Positions 17,346-30,406 of a stretch of DNA of 64,000 nucleotides are shown in pieces. The DNA lies in NCBI GenBank assembly GCA_003991915.1, contig RQTK01000032.1:795009-859008 (forward strand), read 5' to 3'. Below the pieces are notes generated by a model. That model was not told where the DNA came from and ran no database searches. It worked only from the letters and a program-made list of their open reading frames with translations. Each line of letters starts with the position of its first letter. Position 1 is the first letter of the stretch. The position numbers were made by a program, and so were the translations under genes. The stretch comes from Elysia chlorotica. Taxonomy: Eukaryota > Mollusca > Gastropoda > Plakobranchidae.

Positions 17346-18327
17346 GCTATCTATAGTATGTTACTGCAACCCCTCCCCCCCCCCCCAAAAAAAACCATCA
17401 TAAATTCAATCAACGTCTATTCAACCAAAAAAAAAAACAAACAAAAAAAACCAAAAACAAAACAACAACAACAACAAAGAAAAAAAAAACAACAACAAAC
17501 GAATACAATTAAACATCATATCTACGTGTCTTTGGTTAAAGCACTAATTTTGCCAAAAAAATCAACAACAGTTTTCCGAAAGTGTCTCGGTATAGCATGA
17601 CAATGTTTCATTAAAAAGAAATCAAATCCATGAAACTACCCATAAAACAAAATTAAGTTTGATTTTTTCATCTTGTTCTTTTAATAGCAATCCCCCCTTT
17701 ACTCAAACGGAAAATGCATTTCACCACAATGAACAACACAGTTTAATCTGCCTATATGTAGTCGTCTCGTATTTCAAAAAGTTATCTACGTCTATAAAAA
17801 CAGTGTATTTTACTCTAAAGAAGAAAAAAAAAGAAAACTCTTGCCAATAATACGAATTATTTTCGGTGCGGGTTGAAAAAGAATTGTGAATTCTGGCCCA
17901 TTATACACCTTTGTTGGAAGAAAGACCATGCAACAACTCTCAGTTCACCATTGGGATTTTAATCTCTTAACCCTTCCCCTGGCCGTGGCAAGCTGTCGAT
18001 CTGTCCGCTAAACATGTCCCCAGGCGAACAGCGTCACCCATTTGCTGTTTTTTTTCACCCGTTGCGTTTTTATTATTTATAACACTTAAATAGTACACGA
18101 AAAGCAGCTAGAAAGATACCACAATCAATAAATTTTGGCAACGCCTCGGATTTTCTTTTTTGCATTACTGTCAGGATCGTCCAGTGCGTGTTTAGTGCGC
18201 AAGTTGATTACTGCGCGAAGTAATACAATTTTTCGAAGATAAAACTCTTATAAGAACAACCGACTTAAATAATGCATCTAAAGAAGATAGTAAACCGAAG
18301 CTAAAGTAGAGGAAGAATGACATGAGC

Positions 18328-18330
<3 letters not shown>
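17346..18330. other. Intergenic, A-rich simple sequence then unique
   Basis: Positions 17370-17500 are a C-run followed by A/CAA-rich low-complexity DNA. The remainder is AT-rich unique sequence without recognisable features. Confidence 0.55.
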
Positions 18331-18374
<44 letters not shown>

Positions 18375-18937
18375 AAGACGAAGAAGAAAAAGCTGAAGAG
18401 ATGGTTAGAGGGGGAGGAGAAAGAGAGAGAGAGGTCAAGGTAGAGAAACTTGAGTGAGAATGACGTGTGCGTGCCTGATTTGTGAAAGAGGAAAAGAAAA
18501 GATACGATGATGCTAAGTAGGAAAGGGGTTCAGAGTTGTAACATAAAGATACATTAGGTGCAGTGAAAATGATTATAAAATAATCATTGGGTGATCTAAT
18601 ATTCAGAGTGCAAGAGAGAACGCTGTGAATATTATATATTTATGTGCCTTTTTGTGTGCATGTGTGTGATAGAAAGAAGAATAATACAGTGACGATATTG
18701 TATTTGAAACGCTCGTGAAAAAAGGAGGCACAAGAACAGAGGACACTAAATGACAACATTCAGAAAGATAGAAAGAAATAAAAAAAATTAGTAAGAAAAA
18801 AAAAGATAGAGACAGACAATTAAAAGAAAATAGCGTACAGAAATAAATAGTTAGACCGGTTCATAAATAAGCATTAATGGAGACAGACAAAAGATAGCCA
18901 TAAGAGCTATAAGAAACATTGAGAGAAAGAAAGAGAA

Positions 18938-18974
<37 letters not shown>
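18331..18974. repeat. Two (GA)n tracts in purine-rich DNA
   Basis: Pure GA runs lie at 18331-18366 and about 18943-18974. The DNA around them is purine-biased on the plus strand (GAAG, AAAGA). Confidence 0.9.
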
Positions 18975-18975
<1 letters not shown>

Positions 18976-19613
18976 GGCAGGAAGAGACAGAGAGGGGGTA
19001 GAGTCAGCAGAGAGAGGGAATCGTTCTGGGTGTCACTGATAATACCAGCCTTTCATTTTCTTAAACACTGTTTGGTTTAGGCAAATGAATAAGGATATGT
19101 TTGTATTTATATTCCGCATACTAGATCAATCATGGGTAATGAATGCTGACTTTCAAAGATAGTGAATGGTTGTTATTCCCAGAGACCAATAGAATGTCGG
19201 CTTGTCTTCTTAAATCTAGATTAGCTCCACAGAGAATTTATACCAGTCACAAAATCTCGTATTTATTTACACCTTGATGGAATATAAAGGATAAATTGAG
19301 ATGGAAGGAGAGAATGGCGGCCAGACCAATCAACTGTAGATTGCTAAAATAAAATCTTCCTTGGATCTCTCACATCATTCAAGGATTTCCATAAAAACAA
19401 AAAACAAATAAACAAAAACAAAAAAGAGCAAACAACTAAGAAACTTAGATGTAGCTGTTTATCGTTGAGCAAAAAAGAAAGACTTAAGTATTTTTGTTCA
19501 GTCATGTTCCTACTTCTTTAAATTTCTATTTACGAATGCAAGTATTGTACTAAGAGAATACTCAGAGAGAAGCTAAATATTTATAATATATTGGTAGAAA
19601 CAGACAGAGAATT

Positions 19614-20695
<1,082 letters not shown>

Positions 20696-20728
20696 CACAC
20701 TCTCTCTCTTTTCCTCTGTCTCTCTCTC

Positions 20729-20781
<53 letters not shown>
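20696..20781. repeat. (TC)n microsatellite
   Basis: About 40 TC units with a few imperfections in the left third. Confidence 0.96.
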
Positions 20782-20784
<3 letters not shown>

Positions 20785-20907
20785 GCTTACTTGCTGAGTG
20801 AATCTATGCCCCTGGGTCTGTGTTGTGTATTTTTTAGGTTTACGCGCTTGTTTTTTTTTCTTTACCTTTGTTTTCTAATTTTTGTTTGTTCTTTTACATG
20901 TTCTAGC

Positions 20908-21238
20908 CCACACACACAGACAGAAAGACAGAGAGGCAGAGAAACACAGAGAGAGAGAGAGAAAGAGACACATACAAGTAGACTGACAGGCAAACAGAGA
21001 GATGGACAGTCAGACAGACAAACAGACACACTGATAGAAAGAAAAAGAAAAAGACAGCCGCATTTACTTTCAGGCAGACATAGATAAAGACACACACACA
21101 CACACAGACTTACAAGGTAAGCACACAGAGATGAATAGACAGAAAGAGAGAGACGGAGAAATAAAGACAGATAAACAGAGACAGATACATCTAGAAAGAG
21201 CCTGCGGAGAAAGAAATAGAGTGAGAGGGGGGGGGGGA
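20908..21238. repeat. Degenerate CA/GA/GACA repeat region ending in a G run
   Basis: An interspersed mix of CACA, GACA and GAGA units with many point differences ends in a 12-nt G run at 21227-21238. The degeneracy suggests an old array no longer expanding. Confidence 0.88.
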
Positions 21239-21700
21239 GTCAAATATTTTGATTTCCAATTGCATGAAAAATGAGTATTTAAACACGACAAAATGTAACG
21301 CAAATCTAATTTCATTATTTATGTGGTGCCCCTTCCCTCCAGACAAACTCACCATTACATTTTATTTACCTTGCTTGTGAGTTTTGTAATAATGTTGTTT
21401 TGTATGAGCTTCTGGAACGCTGTTCAACCTAAACCTCCCAAAATCAATAGCTGCCGGCTAACAACTGCTTTTAAACAGATTGTATTTCATAAACCTAATG
21501 CCATTCTCTATTTAATAGCGGCAGATTTGGTATATAATGTGAGTACTGGTGGTGTTTTAAAACAGTAACTTTAGACTAAGGAGCTCTGCTTCCAGATAAA
21601 ACATGGGCTTTGCTAGCATGCTGTTTATAGAACCAGTCAATGTCACTTTTGCACTATATAAATATTATAGGACAAATTATTTACATACTAACTTGATTAA
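21239..21700. other. Intergenic stretch, nothing recognised
   Basis: AT-rich unique DNA. An 81-codon open frame at 21323-21568 (plus strand) has no recognisable motif. Confidence 0.5.
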
Positions 21701-21705
21701 GAGAA

Positions 21706-21708
<3 letters not shown>

Positions 21709-21748
<40 letters not shown>

Positions 21749-21956
21749 GTGAGAGATAGCGAAAGATAGAGACAGAGAGAGAGACGGAGAGACGGACAGA
21801 CAGACAGACAGACAGACAAACAGAGAGAGACAGAGAACGAGTGAAAGACTCACACACACCGAGAAACAGACAGACAGACAGACCAACATAGACAGAGAGA
21901 GAGAAAGAGAGAGAAAGCGAGAAAAGAGAGAGAAGATAAATAGATAGATAAGTAAG

Positions 21957-22008
<52 letters not shown>

Positions 22009-22018
22009 CAGAGAGAGA
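21709..22018. repeat. Compound (GA)n / (GACA)n / (GATA)n array
   Basis: A GA run (21712-21745) is followed by mixed GA and GACA blocks (about 21785-21820 and 21867-21885), then GA, then about 17 GATA units (21940-22006). All three motif types common in this window occur in one array, which suggests stepwise conversion of one unit type into another. Confidence 0.94.
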
Positions 22019-22129
22019 ACAGTAATTACAGTAAAGTTTATGTAATGAGTCTCGATTATAATGTTCGCACCACTTTGCTCAGAGACAAAAACAGTTTTGA
22101 AATATTGAGTCCTGTGTCCAAACAAAAAA

Positions 22130-22132
<3 letters not shown>

Positions 22133-22168
<36 letters not shown>
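22133..22168. repeat. (TC)n microsatellite
   Basis: About 18 TC units followed by T/C-rich sequence to about 22190. It lies about 115 bp to the right of the GA/GATA array, in the opposite orientation. Confidence 0.94.
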
Positions 22169-22170
<2 letters not shown>

Positions 22171-22929
22171 CTCCTTTTTCTTCTTTCTCTTATTATACAA
22201 TTATCTATCCATCTATGACAATCTTCCTGTCTATCCTATAGCCCACCTATTTTCTTGTTGATCAAACTATCTTTGCAAGTAGTGTATTGTTGTATTTTTT
22301 ATGTTTCAGTCTCCAGAAGCCTCAGGAATCGTTCTTGGTGATGCACTTGGCGTAAGACCTAAGTGTTCATAACTGGCTCACATAAAATTCCAAGCTCAAA
22401 AGTTACACAATTAATTTTAACAGTGCATTTGTCAGCTTATATATTAGTTGAAATAAATATGCCATAAAAAGAAACAGCGTTACTCCTAATTGCGTCTACG
22501 ACTGCACTGCACTTCAAATACTTGTGTGTGAGCGTTATTATGTCGTTGAATGTTTAAGAAGATGCACATTAAACTGATCATAAACCAAGAAAAACAGTTT
22601 CGGTGGAGCTTGTAATTTTAGCAGAGCTTCATTTAGATCACCACCAATCCAGAAAAACTCCATAGCACAATAGATTTCCACAACTGTACGTTATGTAGTC
22701 GAAGAAAAAAGCCGCCACCGAAGATCTCTTTAACAATGTAGTTTTGCCAAAGGAAATAATTGAATTTCAGAGACCGCTTTGGTGGTCGGCTAATCTGTTC
22801 AAACAAACTTCTTCTTAAAAAAACCAACAATGCAAAAGAGGCTGATTATCGAACGTTAGGAAACTAACAGCTAATTGGTTATAGAGCATTGTTCAAAGAA
22901 ACCAGAGGTAAATGGTAACGATGGAAGAA

Positions 22930-23610
22930 ACAGCAATGGCAGGATTCGAGTCATTTTATAATAACAGTGATGATAATACTTATTTATCATCATGATAATG
23001 TTAGCAGCCACAATGGTCATAATAGCAATAACATAAAGAAGGAGAATAGTGATGACAGTTATGATTATTGTTGTGGTAGTAAAAACAATAAAGGATCTGT
23101 TAGTTTTGGTGGCGATGATGGTAGAAGTGATGGTGATAGTAGCAATGGTGGTGGTCGTGATGTGATGGTAATAATAAAAATAGTGATGGTGATCGCAATA
23201 ATAAGTGATAGTAGTAATAATGATAATAATAGTAATAGTAGTGGTAGTCGTAGTTATAGTGATGGTAATGATGGTGATAATTGTGATTGTAGAAATAATA
23301 AAAATGTTGGTGACAATGTGATAATAATAATTATTATAAAACAAAATGATAACGATAATGGTAATAATAATAGAATTGGTAATTGTGGTAATAGTAATAT
23401 TACTGGCTGGTTGTGGTGGTTATAGTAATAATTGATGGTAATGGTAATAGTAGTAGTGATGGTTACGACGGTAATAATAATTATAATTAAATAATAATAA
23501 TAATAAAAGAAATAGTGTGGCAGTAATGGTATTAGTGGCAATGTCAATTAATTATTAATGACAAGTCCTGCAGACACAGCAGTAATGGTTGGGGTAGTAA
23601 TGGGAGTGGT
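22930..23610. repeat. Degenerate trinucleotide-like DNA (ATR/GTR)
   Basis: Almost the whole stretch is built from NNT-phased trinucleotides such as ATA, ATG, GTA, GTG and GAT on the plus strand, without any long pure run. Open frames of about 150 codons on both strands (Asn/Asp/Ser/Gly-rich on plus, Thr/Ile-rich on minus) follow from the composition, because it lacks stop codons in certain phases. A low-complexity protein cannot be excluded but has no start, motif or splice support. Confidence 0.8.
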
Positions 23611-23961
23611 CGTGGAAGCTACATTGTTGATTAGAATATCATAAGGGTAATACTCAGAGTTAAAAACCATACAACACTACCAGCTTCAGATCTTTTCTCT
23701 ATATCTCCTCCACTTCTTCTTAAAAAGAAATGTAAATGTACAAACCTAACGTCACCCCCCCCCTTCCCTTGCGTAGAATGGAAAATGTGTTTTATCTGCC
23801 TCTCTCTATCCCCTCTTTCCACTTTAGAACCTAAAAAAATAGGAACCCTGACAGTAAAGGACCGGACTTGTAGTAATAGAATGGACGAGGATAGGTTCTA
23901 ACATGTCTTATCTTCATATTAAACTAACTTTTGTCCTGTGTCAATGCCGCTTGTCGCCGTA

Positions 23962-24017
23962 TAGGATTCCTCAGGGAACCTAGGAGATGTTAAAATCCGG
24001 ATAGAGAGAGAGAGAGG

Positions 24018-24057
<40 letters not shown>

Positions 24058-24058
24058 T
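23962..24058 (+). repeat. SINE-like 3' end running into (GA)n
   Basis: TCAGGGAACCTAGGAGATGT (about 23972-23991) and the following TAAAA lead directly into a (GA)n tract at about 24003-24058. The same join occurs at 41117-41257, where the tail reads GGGAACCTAGAAGACGTTAA. The tails resemble the GACGTTAA end of SINE family A. I see no tRNA-like head upstream. A CT tract follows at about 24062-24090, so the GA and CT tracts could pair. Confidence 0.6.
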
Positions 24059-24218
24059 TTGCTCTCTATCCCTCTCTCTCTCTTTCCATAGAGACTTCCT
24101 CTCTTTTTCCATTTTCAATTTACATTTTGTATGAGCAATTGAACAGTCATGTTTTTAGCTATCAGATGTTTTCTTTGTAAAAAAAATGTCGCATAATCGT
24201 TTCTTAACCATTCTTAAA

Positions 24219-24235
24219 TGATAATAATAATAATA

Positions 24236-24310
<75 letters not shown>
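24219..24310. repeat. (AAT)n(ATT)n self-complementary microsatellite
   Basis: A few AAT/ATA units switch to about 25 ATT units at about 24238. The left AAT units are the reverse complement of the ATT run, so a small hairpin is possible at the junction. Confidence 0.95.
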
Positions 24311-25718
24311 AATATAACAATACTGGGCCTAAATAGTTATTAACCGTTATCGTTGTTGTAAAATGAAAAAAATAAAGAAATTCAAATATAACAATCATGC
24401 GTTTCAACAAACCACGCAATTTGTATTTTGATAAAAAGCAAACAAACTCCAAAACAAAAACACAAACATTAACTTCCCAGTAACACACTGTGACGTTGTT
24501 TTTTTAGCATGAGTTTAAGCACACCTCTAAGCTTTTCCCATGCAACAATATTGACGAATAAAAATAGTTACACTTTTTCAACAATGTTTTAAGAAAACGA
24601 GTGATTACGGGAGGGATATTTAAAGTTAAACATTCTACTGTTGACTGCCCATACAATATTGCGTTATCTCCAAACGGATATTAGCTGATTCAGTCTATTT
24701 AATTGGTGCGCCATATTCGGATCGATCGCTTCTTATCAAGAAACTTAAAAGAAGAGGGCACAATTATCGAAGCAGAGCTTTTTTCCTACCATACCCCCCC
24801 CCCCACCAAACAAACAAACACAAATTTAAAAAACAAACAAGTTAGCCATATTTATAACCTGTTAGGTACCATTAAGTCTCAATTTTGCTATATAGGCAGA
24901 TATGGCTAGAAAAATCCCCAAGTATCATTTTATCGTGCTAACTTGTGTAAATAATATGACATAATAATATTATTGTTACCCTTGTTATGCAAAAATGTGT
25001 TTAATTCGTTCAATTCGGTGACTTTGCTTTGTTTTGTCCGTGGACTTGCTTCTCAATCAACGACTGCCTATCCTTGAATTTCAATGAAATTTTTCACTCT
25101 TTTATGGTCTGTAATAAATATATATATATTATTAAGAAAAAACTAATTTGGCTATTTTTTTAGTATTTGGCTAGAAAGGTATTGTGTCTCACAAATAAAA
25201 ACACATTTTTTTTCTAATCCTGCATATACTATGCTTATGTTTGTTTCTTGATTTTCTAAACACTTTGAAAAATTGCTAAAAATTGTGTTTAAATTGGGGA
25301 GATTCAGAATCGTGGAGATGTTGAAGTTTTAAGAGAAAACCAAAAGATGTATCAGAGATATCAGATTTTTTCGCTTCCTCGTCCATGTAAAGAGGAAGTT
25401 CCAAATTTACAGCTCTTGGCATACTTGTGGGCGGCCTCTCCACTACTGAACTACCTTTGAAAAGATCCCCCGAGTGATTGGATTTCCGCCAGCGATCTCT
25501 GTCAGCGTAAAGCTCACACCCTCTGGTTTATAGCCCCGATGTACCAATTCGCAGTGCGGAGCACAGCAGAAAATTATTCTAATCCAAAACCAATCTAAGA
25601 GAGGTCTCGCACTTTGCCTCACAGATGTATGGAAATGGTGACAATGACTAAGAGCGAGGCGGTAGAATATAAAAAGAAGAAGATAAGAGTTACGAGGACA
25701 ATAGTGAGCTAATTAACA
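24311..25718. other. Intergenic stretch with one complex island
   Basis: AT-rich to 25370. Positions 25380-25640 are GC-richer and complex, containing CCTTTGAAAAGATC (25451-25464) and several GGAAGTTCC-like words. There are no coding features. Confidence 0.5.
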
Positions 25719-25723
25719 GGAGG

Positions 25724-25777
<54 letters not shown>

Positions 25778-25935
25778 AAGGGAAAGAAAGAGACAGACAG
25801 GCAAACAGACAGACAGACAGACAGACGGAGGAGGGAGCTAGAAAGACAGATGGAAAAACAGAGACAGAAAGATAGACATATCGACAGAAAGATATATACA
25901 GAACTACAGACAGACAGACAAACAGACATATAGGC
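25719..25935. repeat. Compound (GA)n / (GACA)n array
   Basis: An imperfect GA tract to about 25790, then GACA units (25793-25826), then a decayed GA/GACA mix to about 25935. A Ser-Leu-Cys reading frame on the minus strand is a repeat translation. Confidence 0.93.
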
Positions 25936-28257
25936 AGAGATGCAGGCTTTGAAAGATGAGAAGAGAGTAAATCTGAGAGAGACCAACATTTATACAGACA
26001 GATACGGTACGAACATCATATCAGTCCTTTCATCCAACTTTTGAATCCTTTGATACTGATAACTTTTAGTTATAAACAATGTTACAATTTGATAATTAGT
26101 GCTATAAGTTTTTATCCGATACAAACTGGGGATTTGGTATAAATATTATCAAACATAAAACATGCACGTATCAAGGAGAATGTAATTCATCTAAAAAAAC
26201 GATTCATTTTATTAGGATACTTTATGAATGAGAAAAAAAACTCAACATACAACGGACTGGCATCTTTTGTCAATGATTTTCTTATTTTTAACACGTGCTG
26301 GAAATAGATGGCAATATTTGAATAAAGATAATTGTTTGATATAAGCACACTTAATCTGCTTCTATTTCTCATTGAATGGCATTTGAGAGGGATCTGAGAA
26401 AAACGACGGTTGTACATTCAGACCTGCAAACAGAGACATCGAATGAGAGATAAAAGAGACACAAAAAAGGGGAACGGAGAAATAAAAAAGAGAAAGTGCA
26501 AAATAGCTGAAAAGAGTACAAGATCAGAGTAAAAAAGAGAGCGGCAAGGAACTGCGGGAAAAAACGTAACCACAAAACCATGGATGCTCGCTCCCCAGCT
26601 GCCAAATTTTTATGAGGTTGAGAAAATTCCCTTGAAGCTGTAGTCATAGTTGCCCTTGCTTGTTGAGGCCGGCCCATTGATAATATTATTCCTTACGGAA
26701 ACTACTGATATCAATAATTGTATCCCTCACAAGTCCCGGCGGACTGTACTCACCAATACCAGGCCAGACTATGCGGCTACATATTGAAAACTCGGACAAT
26801 AAGAGCGAGTTGGATCCCTGGGTCCAATTAAGATAAATCAACATAACTCCAATTTCTTTCGCAGCTCCTGTGAGGTTCTCTATTATGCCTAGGACTTTGT
26901 GCCTATCCACGTTTGTTTTGTACGTGGGGCGCTTCTATTGGAAATAAGGGAATAAAGTCTTTGTAAATAGCCTTAAATAGAGCAAAGTCTGAATATGACT
27001 AAAGGCTTGCAATAAAATATCCAATAAACGGGGTACACAGTCATGTTTGCATCTTTTAGGGTTTCATTATCTTCTCATTGCCGCATTCATGCAAGCTCCT
27101 GGAATAATTCTATATTATTGAAAGTAACGTATTGTGAATAGCAAACGCATGATATGGGTATCGACAGTCCCCATAAAATTATATTTTTGCTAATATAGAT
27201 TTATCAGACATTCGAAGCTTTTGGATGCAGCCAAGTCATACCGATGATTGTAACGGATCAAGTAAAAATTAGTGTACCCTATACTCATCGCGCCTGCCTT
27301 TTGGGATTCTCAGACGGTTCTTAGTCTGTTCTAGATCAAATCAGCATGGCTGGCAAAATCATGCTGTTCATCTGCTATTTGTCCGACTCTCAATATTTTG
27401 AGTTCATGAGAGTGAAAATTATGACCATCTTTTTCACGATGATATACATTGGTAGACATATATTTTAGAATGATGAAAATATATGCTATACATACTTTAA
27501 AATGAATATGTTTGTAGTGACTATACTGCGAAGAGAAATGAACTTACTTGATATTTATTTATTTATTTTTTACAAATTAGGAAATTGAACAGTAGATTAG
27601 TAATCAATTATCATATATAATGTCTGTGATTAGAGAACAGGAGTCTACTTGATCGATACCGCTTTGCAAATTTGAAAGGTTACCTTGACTCGGGCAGTCA
27701 CAACAACCTCAGGAATTAAAACACACAGAGATGGACTTGAACATTAAAAACTTGTAGAAAATGGAGATAATAGAGGAAAAAGTAATATTGAAATTAAAAT
27801 AATGTAACAGATTGGATTGGGGGCGGTACACGGCAGAAAAAGAGGGCGATATACGGGTGAGACGGAAAATGACACTACAGATTGCGAGGACGACGATGAT
27901 TACAGAGACATAACCTAACAGAATGATACAAATAATTATAACCTACACTTAATAGACTAGTTACAGTGACCTTTGTTGGTAGGCACATATTAACTTTTAA
28001 AAAAAAGTAAGAAATAGAAAGGGAGGGGTAGGATTTTTTTTAATTCTTTTTTTTATTTAACTGTTGTAATCTGGACGGACATGCACGCCAGGCTTCTTTG
28101 TCTTTGACCTTTAGTAATCATAAGTACTTGACAGCGCAGTGATAGACACGTAACCCTACGTGCGCTTGGCAGCTCTTAGTCTTTGCTCTCACGAAAGTAA
28201 GGGCTCTGGGCCTTTTCGGGTGTAGGGAGTGATTGAGAAGATTGTTATTATATAGAC
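25936..28257. other. Intergenic stretch, candidate conserved non-coding DNA
   Basis: It holds no microsatellite for more than 2 kb, the first long gap of this kind in the window. Positions 26570-26940 are complex and GC-richer, with homeodomain-type words (TTTTTATGAGG near 26606, TGATATCAATAATTG at 26706-26720, CAATTAAG near 26826). Positions 28070-28220 are similar, with TTTGACCTTTAG at 28102-28113. No coding frame is recognisable. These could be regulatory elements of a gene outside the window. Confidence 0.4.
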
Positions 28258-28340
28258 ACACAGACAAAGAGTGAGAGACAGATATTGTTAGAGAGGACAG
28301 AAACAGTGAAAAAGGGAGAGATTCAAACAGAGAGAGAGAC

Positions 28341-28382
<42 letters not shown>
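28258..28382. repeat. (GA)n microsatellite
   Basis: An imperfect GA/GACA lead-in is followed by a nearly pure GA tract from about 28330 to 28382. Confidence 0.94.
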
Positions 28383-28386
<4 letters not shown>

Positions 28387-29584
28387 AGAGAGTTTTACTG
28401 CTTCACCACTATGCTTTGAGGGGAGTGATCCACGCGAGCAGAGCGCTTTCAAAATATTTTTAGAAGATTAGATTTTAGTTCTGTAAAATAGTATGTATTT
28501 CCAACTAATTTTTAAACAATCTTTAAGTAGATAAAAACAAAGTACAAGGTATTTTCCCCAGATTATAATTAATATCAAAATAAAGCCCCCTAAGGCCTTC
28601 TCAAATCTTTAAAACCTCCCTAAGGTCTTCGGAGTTTTAATCTTAACGCAACCCCTGTCTTGATATGAAGACAAATCTAAGGCACTCGTGCTAGCAGGGC
28701 AGAGCGACGGACCAGATGAAAAAATGCAAATGACTTCTAAAATTGATGATTTTTTTGTCAGATAAAATGCGTTTGACTTGTCAAACTTATTGATTGCGTT
28801 TTGCCTCCAAACCTGCTTACAAAAAGCGCATCGCATCTCAACGGAAATATGGGGTTGATAATCCATATGGGGAATGAGTCATCCAATAAAGAAGTGACAT
28901 AATCAAAACAAGATATATCACTCGTTTCTTTAATCGGAAATTATTTGTTGAATGGAAGAAATAATAATAAAGACAATAGCAATAGACAGCAGAATCTTCA
29001 AAGAAAATAAATATTACATTTTTACAGGATTTATGTCGTATTCCATACTACTGTAACTTTTTTCTAATTAAGTTTTGCTGTTTTGATGAAGATTAAATCT
29101 CATTGCACAAAGCTATCGTTGAAAGATTTCTATTGTTCTTTACAAAGGCTTGTCTTTTTTCTTTTTCTTCGCCAAAAATGGTTCATTCATTCTGATTGTA
29201 TTGAATGATCGTAAAATTGGATGCAACTTCCAACAAAGAAAGCCAAATGATATCTAAGGCTTGGTATAACGAAATGTTATTATGCAAAGGACAATGCTGC
29301 AAAAAGTAAAGTCATGCAACAAAGGAATACAGATGCAATGTTCAATTAACATGTTAATTCAATGATTTAAAAAAGGTCGAAACAAGAAACCACACGATCG
29401 GAGAAAACAGCAAAGAAGTTATGTTGCCTTCATGTGATTTATCCAATGGAAATTGAAATGTACAGGTAAACAGTTAATTGGTACCTTTAACATTCCAAAG
29501 AGAAAAAGGAATGCTGGAAAAGCTACCTAGTAAAATAAGCGGAGACAAGAGAACTTTCGACACTCACAGACATAACTCTGAAAG
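28383..29584. other. Intergenic stretch, nothing recognised
   Basis: AT-rich unique sequence with short, overlapping reading frames only. Confidence 0.55.
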
Positions 29585-29676
29585 ATAAAGCCAGGTTTCT
29601 CATATATAAATATAAACCAGCAGAGAGGAAAGATAGGAAAGATAAAGAGAGAGAGAGAGAGAGAGAGAGAGATACC

Positions 29677-29720
<44 letters not shown>

Positions 29721-29860
29721 GAAAGAGAGAAAGATCAGACAAAAGACAAAGACAGGTTTCTCATATATATATATAAATTGCAGAGGGAAAAAATGAAAGC
29801 GATAGAGAGATAGAAAGTGAGAGAGAGAGAGAGAGAGAGATAGGGAAGGTAAAAAGGAAA
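29585..29860. repeat. 161-bp tandem duplication carrying (GA)n
   Basis: The block CAGGTTTCTCATATAT occurs at 29592 and again at 29753 with similar flanks (AAGCCAG/AAGACAG before, GCAGAG after). Each copy is followed by a GA-rich tract (29641-29719 and 29817-29840). The GA array therefore appears to have been duplicated together with its flank. Confidence 0.85.
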
Positions 29861-30406
29861 GATTGGGTGAGTGAGACAGAGAGTAAGAGAAACTCTGAGA
29901 GTGATATAGAAAAACTTTAAAATTAAGAAACAATCAGTCAGACATATTCAAAAGAATCAGATAGATAAGGGAAGAAGCGGGAGAAACGGATTGCGGCAGA
30001 GGGAAAGAGAGGAAGAGGAAGGTAAAAAGACCATGAGGAAAAACGAGGAAATATAGAACCATTCATGTAGAAGGTGAGAAAAATCTTCAGGCAGTCATTG
30101 ATTGATGACAATGAAGAATTAGAGGGAAACGACTTGAAAAAAAAACATGAACATAATAATCATTTGCTGGAGACAGGGCGTTTTTTAAAATTTGAAATTA
30201 TATATGACCTGCTAAATTTCGGGTGACCTGAACCTATCAATAGTCTATTACCGTTACAAACAAACGACTTACCAACCTGCCTAGTTTTATATTCTAAAGA
30301 CGGAGAATAAAAATTCCACTGTCCAACTTCACGTAGGTTGAAGCAAAAATGAAAAACATAAAAAATATTCCATAAAAAGAAAATAATTCCACAGATACCG
30401 AACTGC
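29861..30406. other. Intergenic, purine-rich then unique
   Basis: A purine-rich degenerate GA stretch runs to about 30060, followed by AT-rich unique DNA. No gene was recognised. Confidence 0.5.

Noticed and set aside
22871..23547. 150-codon Asn/Asp/Ser/Gly-rich ORF and Thr/Ile-rich antisense ORFs
   Set aside because: The composition of the degenerate trinucleotide stretch lacks stops in these phases on both strands. There is no start context, splice site or motif.
24003..24090. Long GA/CT inverted repeat as a hairpin element
   Set aside because: It is imperfect, and chance adjacency of GA and CT microsatellites is common in this window.
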